A stretch of 64,000 nt of DNA from contig NZ_VCQU01000005.1 in assembly GCF_012932915.1 (NCBI RefSeq), forward strand, positions 186,001 through 250,000, in the 5' to 3' direction. Positions 9,383 through 18,137 of the stretch are shown piece by piece. The notes beneath the pieces are model-generated. The model made no database searches and was not told where the DNA came from. It saw only the letters and a list, made by a program, of their open reading frames with translations. The position numbers were made by a program, and so were the translations under genes. Origin of the DNA: Antrihabitans stalactiti (lineage in GTDB: Bacteria; Actinomycetota; Actinomycetes; Mycobacteriales; Mycobacteriaceae). Positions within the stretch are counted from its first letter, which is position 1, and every line of letters starts with the position of its first letter.

Positions 9383-9975
9383 TCATTTCGGTGAACGGCG
9401 CGTGTACGGAGAGTTGAGGTGGATGCAGCGGGCGTGTGCGGCGATGCGGCCGGCGATCGACCACAGGCGCAGTCGGAGTCGTTTGGGTTCCAATCGCCGC
9501 GCCGGATCGGTGTGTACGCCAGCATCTGAGTCCAGGCGAGCCAGCTCACTTGCAAGTTGCACGATGGCCATCAAGATCCCGGTTCTGGTCAAAGCACTGC
9601 AACGGGACGTTCTGCAGCCCAGAGTCTTTCGCGTTGTGGATCCGGTCCTCTCAATGGGCGCAGCGTCGGTCCCGCAATTCGAGATCGGTAGTTGGCCACG
9701 GCTGGTGTTGGTGACGACGCGGTCAACCGCAACCCGTCGGTATCGGTGAACCGCAACTGCGCGCCGGGATGGGGCCGTTCCGTCCTGACGATCACCCGCA
9801 TCCCGGGCGGCCAGCACGAGAGGTCGAGTAGTCCGGTGAGTTCGGCAACCGAGGTGCCGTCGCGGACCTATCGTCGGCGTCGTAGGCCGGAGTCCACGCA
9901 TCGGCCGGGATCAGGACGAGTTTCTCGACCCATGGTGTCGGTGAGTCCGAACCCGACCGAATATTCCAGCCTCGC
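9383..9975 (-). mobile_element. Decayed IS1380-family transposase (frameshifted, N-terminus lost)
   Basis: Reading right to left, pieces typical of IS1380 transposases appear in order but in changing frames: RLEYSVGFGLTD, then PADAWTPAYDADD, then VAELTGLLDL..WPPGMRVIVR and RPHPGAQLRFTDTDG, then TNTSRGQL, EDRIHNAKDSGLQNVPLQ, LMAIVQLASEL, and finally EPKRLRLRLWSIAGR before a stop at 9383. At least four frame changes are needed to read it through, and the N-terminal third is missing, so it cannot be active. The right end abuts a mycolyltransferase fragment near 9966-9975. Family assignment rests on recalled conserved motifs. Confidence 0.75.
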
Positions 9976-10409
9976 TATCGAGGCGCCAGGGCGCTATCGA
10001 GGCGTCGGCTCGTTCAGCGGTTGTGCACGCACGAGTGATCCCCCGGGGCAGGCGTATATCGCCACCACGATCGCCGATTTCTTCGGCAATCCACTAAACA
10101 TGTGGGGCCTGCCGAACGACCCGAAATGGGTCGACAATGGCCCCTTATGTCAACGCTGAGAAATTGCGCGGACTCGCGCTCTACATCACCAGCAACAGCG
10201 GCCTACCGGGCGAGCACGACACCCTGGAATCGTCGTTCGTCAAGAACGACCCGATCACCCTCGGGTACACGTTGCGCAGGGCGGCCCGATCGAAGCTTTG
10301 GTCGACAATTGCAAACGTGAATTTGCGTCCATTCGGCACCCATAGCTGGGGCTACTGGCAGGACGATCTTCACCAATCGTGGCCCATGTTCGACGCGGCG
10401 CTACGCTGA
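9968..10409 (+). pseudogene. Mycolyltransferase (antigen 85 family) 3' remnant with frameshift
   Basis: The frame starting at 9968 reads SLAIEAPGRYRGVGSFSGCA, then NPLNMWGLPNDPKWVDN, which matches the stretch after the catalytic serine in actinobacterial mycolyltransferases. An extra T in CCCTTATGTC near 10143-10147 shifts the frame; the next frame continues PYVNAEKLRGLALYI, GLPGEHDTL and FGTHSWGYWQDDLHQSW to a stop at 10409. HSW holds the family's catalytic histidine. The signal peptide and the GxSMGG nucleophile half are absent, replaced by the IS1380 remnant. The intact protein would have transferred mycolates to trehalose or arabinogalactan outside the cell; this copy is dead. Confidence 0.78.
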
Positions 10410-10413
10410 CAAC

Positions 10414-10803
10414 ATGGCGGTTACGGGACGCGTAGTCCGGTTCGACGACACGCGTGGTTATGGATTCGTTGCCCCGGATTCGGGCGGTGAAGACGTGTTC
10501 CTGCACGCCAACGATCTCGCCGTTGACAAGCATCTGATTGCTCCCGGCGTTCTCGTCGAATTCGAAATCGGCAGAGGCGACAAAGGCCTCAAAGCGATGT
10601 CGGTGCGGCTTGCTGAACCGGCGCATGCGGCGAAGGTGAAGGTCGAAGAAAAGCGGCCGGACCTGCTGACTCGTGACGAGTTTCTCCGTGAGACGACGGA
10701 GGCCTTGATTGCCGCGGCGCCGTCGGTTACGGGCGAACAAATCGTCGCGATAAGGAATCGATTTGCCGTTGTTGCGAGGTCGCACGGCTGGATCGATAAC
10801 TAG
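10414..10803 (+). CDS. cspB: Cold-shock domain protein with C-terminal extension
   Basis: 129 aa. Residues 1-66 form a cold-shock (OB-fold) domain: GRVVRFDDTRGYGFVAPD contains the aromatic RNP1-like motif (GYGFV) and DVFLHANDL the RNP2-like motif. A basic, partly helical extension of about 60 residues follows. Length and layout fit the M. tuberculosis CspB (Rv0871) type rather than the 67-aa CspA type. Cytoplasmic single-stranded nucleic-acid binding is expected. It starts 4 bases after the end of the mycolyltransferase remnant, so its promoter must lie inside that remnant. Confidence 0.85.
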   Translation: MAVTGRVVRFDDTRGYGFVAPDSGGEDVFLHANDLAVDKHLIAPGVLVEFEIGRGDKGLKAMSVRLAEPAHAAKVKVEEKRPDLLTRDEFLRETTEALIAAAPSVTGEQIVAIRNRFAVVARSHGWIDN

Positions 10804-10893
10804 TCTTGCGGTCTGATTTGTGACCGAAATGTGTACTGGCGCGCGTTCGCGCGATTGGAAAGCGGATCAGTTCGCGGTTATCCTTGCCGCACT

Positions 10894-12123
10894 ATGGGCA
10901 GGCTTACAGATTTGTGCACACGCTCCTCGATCGCGGCGGCTATCGCCGCGATTGTCGTCGTAGGCGGTCTGAGCGGAGCTCGCGCCGACGCCGCGCCAAT
11001 TTATCCCATTCCTGACCCGGATCCGTTCTACGCCGCGCCCGCCGACATCGGGGCGAAGGCGCCGGGCGACGTTCTCGAGGTCCGGCCGATGCCGAACCTG
11101 CTGTTCTTTCCGGGTACCAGCATCACCCAGGTGAAATTTCGTTCCACGAACTCCGAGGGCAATCCGATCGCGGCCACGACGCTGCTGATGCTGCCGGACC
11201 GTCGAGGCCCGAATCCGCCGCTGCTGTCCTACCAGCACATCATCAACGGGCTGTCGCCGCAGTGTGCGCCATCGCGGGTGCTGTATTCGAGCGACCCCGA
11301 CCTCGTTGTCAAAGAGGCGCCCGCGCTGAACGTCGCTTTGCAGAAGGGCTGGGCGGTCGCGCTGCCCGATCACCTCGGCCCGACGGCGGCATATGGCGCC
11401 GCCAAGCTCGGCGGAATGATCACCCTCGACGCCATTCGCGCGATCACCCACGTTCCTGCGCTCGGCCTGCAGAACAGTCCGATCGGGATGGCCGGCTACT
11501 CAGGCGGCGGCATGGCTACCGCGTGGGCAGCCGCTCTCGCGCCGACCTATGCACCGGAGCTGAACATTGCCGGCGTTGCGGCAGGCGGTGTGCCGATGAA
11601 TCTCACAAAAATGGCGCGCGTGCTCGGCGATCAACCGCACCCCGTATTCGGTCTGGCGCTCGCCGCCGCCATCGGCTTGGAGCGCGAATATCCGGATCGA
11701 TTCCCGATCAGCGCGCAAATGAATGCCCGCGGCCTCGCTATCCGTGATGCGATGGCAAATGGCTGCACGAACGCGATTCTGTTCAACGGTGCCGGTCACA
11801 GCGTCCCGGAGTTGGCCGCATCGATGTCGTTGGCGTCGAATCCGAAAGCATGGGAAGTCGGTGACGAGAACAGCTTGGAGCTGTTCGCCGGAGTCCCCAA
11901 AGCGCCCATTTTCGAATGGCATGCGCCGAGTGATGCATTGATTCCCGTCGACTCGATCATCAACACGATCAATCGCTATTGCGCGTCCGGCGCCACCGTC
12001 GAGTCGGAGCTGTTTCCAAGCCCCGATCACCTCACGACGGCCGTGTTGGGCACGCCCACTGCGATGAACTACCTCGACGACAGGTTCCGTGGAGTGCCTG
12101 CGCCGAGCAACTGCCCTCGGTAG
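10894..12123 (+). CDS. Secreted lipase (LIP / triacylglycerol lipase family)
   Basis: 409 aa from the ATG at 10894. A signal peptide is clear (IAAAIAAIVVVGGLSGARADA). The mature part starts PIYPIPDPDPFY as in actinobacterial LIP lipases. The nucleophile elbow is GYSGGG in AGYSGGGMATAW; HAPSDALIPVD and SPDHLTT probably supply the acid and histidine. ELNIAGVAAGGVP is also typical. Expected to hydrolyse acyl esters outside the cell. A paralog lies at 50174-51478. An in-frame start at 10831 exists but would put 21 uncharacteristic residues before the signal peptide. Confidence 0.9.
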   Translation: MGRLTDLCTRSSIAAAIAAIVVVGGLSGARADAAPIYPIPDPDPFYAAPADIGAKAPGDVLEVRPMPNLLFFPGTSITQVKFRSTNSEGNPIAATTLLMLPDRRGPNPPLLSYQHIINGLSPQCAPSRVLYSSDPDLVVKEAPALNVALQKGWAVALPDHLGPTAAYGAAKLGGMITLDAIRAITHVPALGLQNSPIGMAGYSGGGMATAWAAALAPTYAPELNIAGVAAGGVPMNLTKMARVLGDQPHPVFGLALAAAIGLEREYPDRFPISAQMNARGLAIRDAMANGCTNAILFNGAGHSVPELAASMSLASNPKAWEVGDENSLELFAGVPKAPIFEWHAPSDALIPVDSIINTINRYCASGATVESELFPSPDHLTTAVLGTPTAMNYLDDRFRGVPAPSNCPR

Positions 12124-12227
12124 GGACCTTTGGGTGTCGAGGTTGCGGAACGATCACAGGGTTGTATTCTTCTTCTCGACCTATATCGGTTCGTTACCAA
12201 CGTCCGGCCGACATCGAGGACAGAGCT

Positions 12228-13013
12228 TTGGCGCAACACCGCAACAGCACGAAGTCCGTTTCGCATCTGATCTTGTCGAGTGAGGCTGTGACCAGCGCTT
12301 ATGTGGGTCGCGGTCGCCATCGGGCAGAGCCGTACGGTCTCGATCGCGGTAAGGCCGCCGCAACGGTCGCGGTCGCTGCCGGAGCCTTGTTGGCGACTGG
12401 ATATCAGATCGGTAACCCCGCTGTCGCCGATGCTGCGCCGTCCTCGGACGTCCAGCCCCAGCCGATCTTCCCGATAGCGAATCCGTTCGAAATCCCGCAG
12501 CTGCAAATGCCGCAACTGCCGGTCGAGATCCAGAACGGCATCGACGAGATCAACAAATTCGGTGACAACGTCGCGACGCAGCTCGGCCTCCGCGGTGCAC
12601 CCGGCCAGGCCGCCGTCCGTCCGACCGGCGGAATGATCACGTCCGGCTACGGCGCCCGGTGGGGTGCGATGCACTACGGCGTCGACTTCGCCAGCCCGAT
12701 AGGCACGCCGATCGCTTCCGTGACGAACGGGACCGTGATCGAGGCAGGCCCCGCGTCCGGCTTCGGACTCTGGATTCGCGTCAAGCAAGACGACGGCACG
12801 ACCGCCGTGTACGGCCACGTCAACGACATCCTGACGACGGTTGGCAAGCGCGTGAATGCAGGCGAAACCATCGCGACGGTCGGTAACCGTGGCAACTCGA
12901 CCGGCCCCCACCTGCACTTGGAAATCTGGGATCAAGGCGGGCGCAAGGTCGACCCCGCGAGCTGGTTGATCCAGCACGGGGTCAGCCTCGGCCTGGGCGC
13001 TGCAAACGCCTGA
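12228..13013 (+). CDS. M23 family metallopeptidase (LytM domain)
   Basis: 261 aa from a TTG at 12228 preceded by GAGGA. One N-terminal hydrophobic segment (AAATVAVAAGALLATGYQIG) is a signal or anchor; then a linker rich in P/Q, then a peptidase domain (residues about 125-250) with HYGVDFASP and HLHLEIW, the zinc-binding H-x3-D and H-x-H motifs. Expected to cleave peptidoglycan cross-links or to activate other cell-wall hydrolases. The open frame extends upstream into the lipase gene, so the TTG start is a judgement. Related to the M23 protein at 34975-36015. Confidence 0.85.
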   Translation: MAQHRNSTKSVSHLILSSEAVTSAYVGRGRHRAEPYGLDRGKAAATVAVAAGALLATGYQIGNPAVADAAPSSDVQPQPIFPIANPFEIPQLQMPQLPVEIQNGIDEINKFGDNVATQLGLRGAPGQAAVRPTGGMITSGYGARWGAMHYGVDFASPIGTPIASVTNGTVIEAGPASGFGLWIRVKQDDGTTAVYGHVNDILTTVGKRVNAGETIATVGNRGNSTGPHLHLEIWDQGGRKVDPASWLIQHGVSLGLGAANA

Positions 13014-13016
13014 ACC

Positions 13017-13451
13017 CTATTCCGGCCAGTCGCCGCGGTCGGGCGGTAGCTCGCCGAATCGGGTGGCAGGCTTGGCCAGCGTCAGCGTCGCCAGTTGGCT
13101 GCCTTTGATGGTTAGCTTGTCGGAATCCGGATACGGACCGTTCTGCGCGCGCACCGACTCGGGCCGCACTTCGATCAGTTGTACTCGGCGCCAACGTCTT
13201 TTGTCGGGCGAGTAGAACCACCATTTCTCCATGAGGCTTGCGAGCCCGCGATCGATCACGGTCGCTACGGCGGTGTCCGAATCGTTCGACTGCGCCAGCT
13301 GGCCGCCGAACACCGTCAGGGGCCGCCATTCGATGGCGCCCTCTGCATGAACCGGCTCGATGTATCCGACCAACTCATTGTCGGAACGTCTGTGGACCGG
13401 CCGTCTCCCCGCCGTCATTTCTGCAACCTTTCGCTTGTCTGTGAGCCACAA
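13017..13451 (-). CDS. Conserved hypothetical protein
   Basis: 144 aa, cytoplasmic by appearance (no signal or membrane segment). Visible features are a basic N-terminus, VGYIEP, an aromatic cluster KWWFYSPDKRRW, and an acidic C-terminus. I do not recognise a domain. It converges on the M23 gene with 3 bases between stops. An internal ATG at codon 12 is an alternative start. Confidence 0.6.
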   Translation of the reverse strand: MWLTDKRKVAEMTAGRRPVHRRSDNELVGYIEPVHAEGAIEWRPLTVFGGQLAQSNDSDTAVATVIDRGLASLMEKWWFYSPDKRRWRRVQLIEVRPESVRAQNGPYPDSDKLTIKGSQLATLTLAKPATRFGELPPDRGDWPE

Positions 13452-13509
13452 GCATCCGTTCGGGCGGGGCGAAATCTCAACCGATTTTCTGCGCCGCTAG
13501 TGTCGCGGG

Positions 13510-14265
13510 ATGAGCGCAGTTCGACGAAACATCCTGATCACAGGCGCCAGCTCCGGACTCGGCGAAGGTATGGCCCGGCTGTATGCGGCGCAGGGGCGCA
13601 ACCTGGCGCTGTGCGCTCGCCGCGAAGATCGTCTGGAAGCGTTGGCGACCGAATTGCGGCAGCAGCACCCCGACATCACGGTCGTGGTGCACACGCTCGA
13701 CGTCAACGACCACGACGCCGTCTTCCGGGTGTTCGACGAGGCTGATTCCGAGCTGGGCGGCCTCGACCGCGTCATCGCCAATGCCGGGCTCGGCAAAGGG
13801 CAGCCGATCGGCACAGGCAGGTTCGATGCGAATCGCCAGACTGCCGAGACGAATTTCATTGCCCTGCTCGCCCAATGCGAGGCAGCAATGACGCTGTTTC
13901 GTGGCCGCAATGCCGGCCACCTCGTTGTCGTTGCGTCGGTCGCGAGCGTCCGCGGTGCGCGCGGAAACATCACGACCTACGCTGCGTCGAAAGCCGCAGC
14001 GGCACATCTCGCCGAGGGAATTCGGCTCGACGTCATGAACACGCCCATCAAGGTGACGACGCTGATGCCCGGCTATATCGAATCGGAGATGACGGCGAAG
14101 TCGGGCAAGACGCCGATGTTGGCAAGCGCGGACAAAGGTCACCGCGCCATGGTTTCGGCGATCGAAAAGGAACCCGCCGAGGCCTTCGTGCCATGGTGGC
14201 CGTGGACTGCGATGGCGACGGTCATGCGGTTCGCGCCATTGCCGCTATTGCGAAAGTTCGGATAG
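13510..14265 (+). CDS. Short-chain dehydrogenase/reductase (Rv0484c-like)
   Basis: 251-aa classical SDR: cofactor-binding TGASSGLG at residues 10-17, NAG at about 91-93, catalytic Ser in VVASVAS and the YAASK motif at about 158-162. ARRxxR after the second strand suggests NADP(H). The C-terminus (GYIESEMTAKS, then PWWPW and a hydrophobic tail) closely resembles the mycobacterial SDR Rv0484c as I recall it. Substrate unknown. Confidence 0.88.
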   Translation: MSAVRRNILITGASSGLGEGMARLYAAQGRNLALCARREDRLEALATELRQQHPDITVVVHTLDVNDHDAVFRVFDEADSELGGLDRVIANAGLGKGQPIGTGRFDANRQTAETNFIALLAQCEAAMTLFRGRNAGHLVVVASVASVRGARGNITTYAASKAAAAHLAEGIRLDVMNTPIKVTTLMPGYIESEMTAKSGKTPMLASADKGHRAMVSAIEKEPAEAFVPWWPWTAMATVMRFAPLPLLRKFG

Positions 14266-14269
14266 CGAC

Positions 14270-14821
14270 TCAGTAGGTCGGCGCCTCGAGGTGCCAGTGT
14301 TCCTTGAGCGGTTGCGCGATAGCTGCCGGGACCGCGGCGGGTAATCCCTTGGCTCGCGCGATGTCGAATACGGCCTTCAGTTGCTCACGGGTGCGGTGTT
14401 CGTAAGGGTTGGCCCACGAACTCGTCACGGCAGGGAATTCGAGTAGCGCGAGGGTCTCGGTCGATCCTGCGAATTGCAATTCGAACAGCCATTTTTCGGC
14501 GCCGTCCGAATCGGTCGTGACGATGCGGCGAGCGTGAATTCCGGAAATGCGGTCCCAGGCGATTCGGCTTCGCCGCCACGGCGTGCGGACCGAGACCGCG
14601 TCGTCATCGAGAATGATCCCGTCCTGGCTGAGCAGCCATCCTGCGATGGCGCCGCCGAGGAGCAAACCGATCGCAAGGGCCGTGAACAGTCGGTTCCAGC
14701 CGAACGGCGCAATGATCGCGATGAAGCCGACCGCGAATCCGACAATGCCTGCGGAAACGTAGAGCGCGATCCGGCGGCTGCTGACCAGGCCGACACGGAC
14801 CGTCGGCGTTTCGTTATCCAC
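14270..14821 (-). CDS. Membrane protein with PH-like C-terminal domain
   Basis: 183 aa from a GTG at 14821. Two adjacent membrane helices at about residues 18-65 (LYVSAGIVGFAVGFIAIIA and LFTALAIGLLLGGAIAGWLL), followed by a beta-rich stretch typical of bacterial PH-like proteins (SVRTPWRRSRIAWDRISGI). An upstream in-frame ATG at 14905 would overlap the divergent LLM gene, so the GTG is preferred. Function unknown; shares a 61-base divergent promoter region with the LLM gene. Confidence 0.65.
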   Translation of the reverse strand: MDNETPTVRVGLVSSRRIALYVSAGIVGFAVGFIAIIAPFGWNRLFTALAIGLLLGGAIAGWLLSQDGIILDDDAVSVRTPWRRSRIAWDRISGIHARRIVTTDSDGAEKWLFELQFAGSTETLALLEFPAVTSSWANPYEHRTREQLKAVFDIARAKGLPAAVPAAIAQPLKEHWHLEAPTY

Positions 14822-14882
14822 GCGACAGAGCGTAGAGGGTCCGGGGCGCTTGTTGCATTGCGACGGGGTATACGGTGTAAAG

Positions 14883-15923
14883 ATGCGCATCGGACTGGGT
14901 ATCAATTACGCAGGTGGGTTCAAGGAAACAGCAGCGGAAGTTGCCGATCTAGAGCGAGCGGGGCTGGACATCGTCTTCCTCGCGGAGGCGTACTCATTTG
15001 ATGCGGTGAGTGGCCTCGGCTACCTCGCCGCGAAGACCGAGAAGATCGACCTGGCGTCGGGCATCCTGCAGATCTACACCCGGACTCCGTCGCTCACCGC
15101 GATGACGGCGGCCGGTTTGGACTTCGTCTCGGACGGGCGGTTCGTGCTCGGTCTCGGCGCCTCCGGACCGCAGGTCATCGAAGGGTTCCACGGCGTGCCC
15201 TACGACGCTCCGATCGGGCGAACGCGCGAAATCGTCGAGATCTGCCGTCAGGTGTGGCGGCGCGAGAAAGTGAACTACCAAGGCAAGTACTACCAGGTTC
15301 CGCTGCCCGCGGATAAGGGAACAGGGCTGGGCAAGTCGCTGAAACTGATCAATCATCCCGTCCGTGAACGGATCCCGGTTCTGCTCGCAGCGCTCGGACC
15401 GAAGAACGTCGCCCTCGCCGCCGAAATCGCCGAAGGCTGGCAGCCGATCTTCTTCCATCCGGAGAAGGCACACGAGGTGTGGGGAGACGCGATTGCCGCA
15501 GGCAAGGCGAAGCGCGATCCCGCTCTCGGGGAGCTGGAGGTCTACGCGGGGCCGGTCCTGGCAATCGGTGACGACGTCGAGCCCATGCTCGAATTCGTCA
15601 AGCCGCACCTCGCGCTGTATATCGGCGGCATGGGTGCGAAGAGCAAGAACTTCTACAACGAGCTGGCGACTCGCTACGGGTACGGCGCCGAAGCTGATCG
15701 GATTCAGGAGCTCTATCTCGCGGGTCGCAAAGACGAAGCCGCACAAGCTGTCCCGACCGAGCTGGTCCGCGCTATCTCGCTCATCGGTCCCGTGGGGTTT
15801 GTCAAGGAGCGCATCGCCGCGTTTGCCGAGGCGGGTGCCACGACCCTCAACGTGACACCGCTCGCGTCCGACGCTGCCGCTCGGCTCAAGATGATCGAGC
15901 AGCTGCGTTCGCTGACGGACTGA
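14883..15923 (+). CDS. LLM-class F420-dependent oxidoreductase
   Basis: 346 aa. Luciferase-like TIM barrel: MRIGLGINYAG, then GLDIVFLAEAYSFDAVSGLG, TPSLTAMTAAGLDFVSDGR, FVLGLGASGPQVIEGFHG, which is the F420-binding pattern of the mycobacterial LLM families. Expected to use reduced F420 on an unknown substrate in the cytoplasm. The more upstream ATG at 14850 is unlikely because the conserved family start is MRIGLG. Its 3' end overlaps the end of the broken SRPBCC gene on the other strand. Confidence 0.9.
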   Translation: MRIGLGINYAGGFKETAAEVADLERAGLDIVFLAEAYSFDAVSGLGYLAAKTEKIDLASGILQIYTRTPSLTAMTAAGLDFVSDGRFVLGLGASGPQVIEGFHGVPYDAPIGRTREIVEICRQVWRREKVNYQGKYYQVPLPADKGTGLGKSLKLINHPVRERIPVLLAALGPKNVALAAEIAEGWQPIFFHPEKAHEVWGDAIAAGKAKRDPALGELEVYAGPVLAIGDDVEPMLEFVKPHLALYIGGMGAKSKNFYNELATRYGYGAEADRIQELYLAGRKDEAAQAVPTELVRAISLIGPVGFVKERIAAFAEAGATTLNVTPLASDAAARLKMIEQLRSLTD

Positions 15924-16344
15924 TCAGCGTGTTCCACCACACATCCCAGCGCTGCGCAAGCTCGGCGTGGGCATGCTCGGACAGTCCGTAGGTGGTGAGC
16001 ACCAGCTGCCAACCACCTTGTGGCCGTTGGGAATTGATTGGTGCCGAATCGGCTTGGTAGCGTGCACTTTCCGCTGGAGGAACTTTATCCAGCCTTCGGT
16101 GATGTCGTCGTAGAAATCATCCCACTCAGGCTTGGTTCCCTTGGGGGCGCGGGTAATTCGTACTACGGTGCCTGCGTCGGTGTCGGGGTCGACGTAGATC
16201 ATGGTGATCTCCTCGTCAACGCTGGATCGCGCAGTGCCTGCCACACGACTTCGGGGGCGGCGGCGACGGTGACCTCGATGACGACGTCGTTCGGTTCGGT
16301 CGCGTGCGAAGCCCTTCCAGCAGCTCCCGTCGTAGTGGACGCAA
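15886..16344 (-). pseudogene. SRPBCC (AHSA1-like) protein, broken by two frame breaks
   Basis: Three pieces of one protein can be read on the minus strand in different frames. From about 16344: EPNDVVIEVTVAAAPEVVWQ and ALRDP, ending in a stop about 12 codons later near 16200. Next frame: VDEEITMIYVDPDTD, VVRITRAP and WDDFYDDITEGWIKFLQ. After about 16025, the third frame: GGWQLVLTTYGLSEHAHAEL and AQRWDVWWNTLI, ending at 15886 inside the LLM gene's 3' end. Each piece fits START/AHSA1-like proteins, in which the D-I-T-E-G-W segment precedes a C-terminal helix. The segment between pieces one and two is also shortened. Assembly or base-call error is possible but would have to happen twice. Confidence 0.72.
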
Positions 16345-16363
16345 GCTGTACGGGATCGCCCGG

Positions 16364-16690
16364 TTACTTCGCGACGGTCAGCAGGAAGGCGACATCTTCG
16401 AGTGCTTCGACGCTGTGCCGAGCGGTCGGGACAACCAGTAGATCGCCCGTCGACCCCTTCCAGATGTTGTCGCCGCTGACCAGCTGCAATTTGCCACTCA
16501 GCACGATCAACGTGGCTTCACCCGCGTTGTCGTGTTCGGCGAGGCTTTGCCCGGCGCTCAGGCCCACGACAGTCTGGCGGAGACTGCGGGAGTGGCCACC
16601 ATAGATGGTCTGCGAGCTACGGCCGCTGGACGCGCTGCCCGCCAATTTCAATTGTTGGCGCGCAACGGCAGTCAATGACTTCTTGTCCAT
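16364..16690 (-). CDS. Cupin-domain protein
   Basis: 108-aa single cupin barrel: LRQTVVGLSAGQSLAEHDN and GEATLIVLSGKLQLVSGD give the first cupin motif (H plus E), GSTGDLLVVPTARHSVEALE the second. One of the usual motif-1 histidines is not obvious, so metal binding is uncertain. Soluble and small; function unknown. It lies 20 bases upstream of the broken SRPBCC gene on the same strand and 24 bases downstream of dfrA. Confidence 0.8.
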   Translation of the reverse strand: MDKKSLTAVARQQLKLAGSASSGRSSQTIYGGHSRSLRQTVVGLSAGQSLAEHDNAGEATLIVLSGKLQLVSGDNIWKGSTGDLLVVPTARHSVEALEDVAFLLTVAK

Positions 16691-16714
16691 GATTTGCAGT
16701 ATGACGCACTGGAG

Positions 16715-17206
16715 TCAGGTCGCACGGACGTATTTGACGAAGCGATACCGCAGTCCGCCGGTCGACGTCAGCCACGGCGCGTCGTCGCCGCTCCACTCGG
16801 GCCCGATCGCAGGAGCGAATGCGTCGCCGTCTATATCGGCATCGATCTCGGTCACCGACAAGGTGTGCGCGAATGATATTGCGGCCGTGTACAGTTCGCC
16901 GCCGCCGATCACCCAGGTTTTGTCCGGCTCTGTCAGCGCGAGGGCGTCGGCCAGGGAGCCGACCGTCTCGGCACCGTCCGCGATCCAGGTGTCCTGACGA
17001 GTGACGACGATATTTCGACGTCCGGTGAGCGGGCGAAATCGTTGTGGCAATGAGTCCCAGGTCTTGCGGCCCATCACCACCGGGTGGCCCATCGTCACGG
17101 CCTTGAAGTGGGCAATGTCTTCGGGAAGCTGCCACGGAATTGCGCCGTCGCGACCGATCACACCCGCCCGGGTCTGCGCCCAGATCAAGCTGACGTCAGA
17201 CGGCAA
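16715..17206 (-). CDS. dfrA: Dihydrofolate reductase
   Basis: 163 aa. [20 protein letters not shown] and [11 protein letters not shown] carry the substrate loop and the catalytic acidic residue; [17 protein letters not shown] and [11 protein letters not shown] are the NADPH-binding motifs. It reduces dihydrofolate to tetrahydrofolate. The start overlaps the end of thyA by 11 bases, so the two are co-translated and regenerate the folate that thymidylate synthase oxidises. Confidence 0.95.
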   Translation of the reverse strand: MPSDVSLIWAQTRAGVIGRDGAIPWQLPEDIAHFKAVTMGHPVVMGRKTWDSLPQRFRPLTGRRNIVVTRQDTWIADGAETVGSLADALALTEPDKTWVIGGGELYTAAISFAHTLSVTEIDADIDGDAFAPAIGPEWSGDDAPWLTSTGGLRYRFVKYVRAT

Positions 17207-17993
17207 CTGGTGCCTTTATGGCGGGGTGGTGCTGGTAGCCGACGATCTGGACGTCTTCGAAGGTGTAATCGAACAGCGACGTTGCCTTGCGTAGCTCGAG
17301 CTGAGGGAACTCGTATGGATCGCGACTCAATTGTTCGTTCACCTGGTCGGTGTGGTTGTCGTACACGTGGCAATCGCCGCCCGTCCAGATGAAATCGCCT
17401 GGGGCAAGACCGGTCTGCTGCGCAACCATGTGCGTCAGCAGCGCATAACTCGCGATGTTGAACGGGACGCCGAGGAACAGGTCCGCGCTGCGTTGATACA
17501 GCTGGCAGGACAATCTGCCTTCGGCGACATAGAACTGGAAGAAGGCATGGCACGGAGCCAGAGCCATCTGGTCGATCTCGGCGACATTCCACGCCGACAC
17601 GATGATCCGACGTGAATCAGGGTTGCTGGCAAGGGTTTCCAGCACTTGGGTGATTTGATCGATGTGTGCGCCGCTCGGCGTCGGCCACGAACGCCACTGC
17701 ACCCCGTACACCGGACCGAGTTCACCTTCGGCATCCGCCCACTCGTCCCAGATGCTGACTCCGTTGTCGCGCAACCACTTCACATTCGACTCGCCACGCA
17801 AGAACCACAGCAACTCGTAGACGATCGACTTGAGATGAACCTTCTTCGTCGTGATGAGCGGGAACCCCTGAGACAGGTCGTACCGCAACTGGTGGCCGAA
17901 GATGCTCCGCGTCCCCGTACCCGTGCGATCCGCCTTCGGCGCCCCCTTGCTCATCACCAGGCGCAGGAGATCCTCGTACTGTGTATCGGCCAC
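17196..17993 (-). CDS. thyA: Thymidylate synthase
   Basis: 265 aa, the usual length for the ThyA class. [12 protein letters not shown] holds the phosphate-binding Arg, [13 protein letters not shown] the catalytic cysteine, [20 protein letters not shown] the dUMP-binding residues. Converts dUMP to dTMP using methylene-tetrahydrofolate. First gene of the thyA-dfrA operon. Confidence 0.97.
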   Translation of the reverse strand: MADTQYEDLLRLVMSKGAPKADRTGTGTRSIFGHQLRYDLSQGFPLITTKKVHLKSIVYELLWFLRGESNVKWLRDNGVSIWDEWADAEGELGPVYGVQWRSWPTPSGAHIDQITQVLETLASNPDSRRIIVSAWNVAEIDQMALAPCHAFFQFYVAEGRLSCQLYQRSADLFLGVPFNIASYALLTHMVAQQTGLAPGDFIWTGGDCHVYDNHTDQVNEQLSRDPYEFPQLELRKATSLFDYTFEDVQIVGYQHHPAIKAPVAV

Positions 17994-18053
17994 GGCCGCC
18001 AGTGTAGTTGGCGCGGTCTCACCCGCTCAGGCAGCGCTCCGTCCGCCGGGAGT

Positions 18054-18088
18054 GTGGGATTCCACTCGGCTGCCGAGTGGTTTTCCAC
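18054..18088. repeat. Palindromic element, copy 1 (upstream of DUF559 gene)
   Basis: Core inverted repeat CCACTCGG-CTG-CCGAGTGG at 18062-18080, extended outward by GTGG..CCAC to 16-base arms with a few mismatches. A near copy lies at 19015-19049, so the pair brackets the 18138-19010 gene. It sits between the divergent thyA and DUF559 genes, where a terminator would not be expected. Confidence 0.8.
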
Positions 18089-18137
18089 GTTTTCTGGACG
18101 GTGGAACCGTTGCGGGGGCTGCGCCGTCCAATCAACC

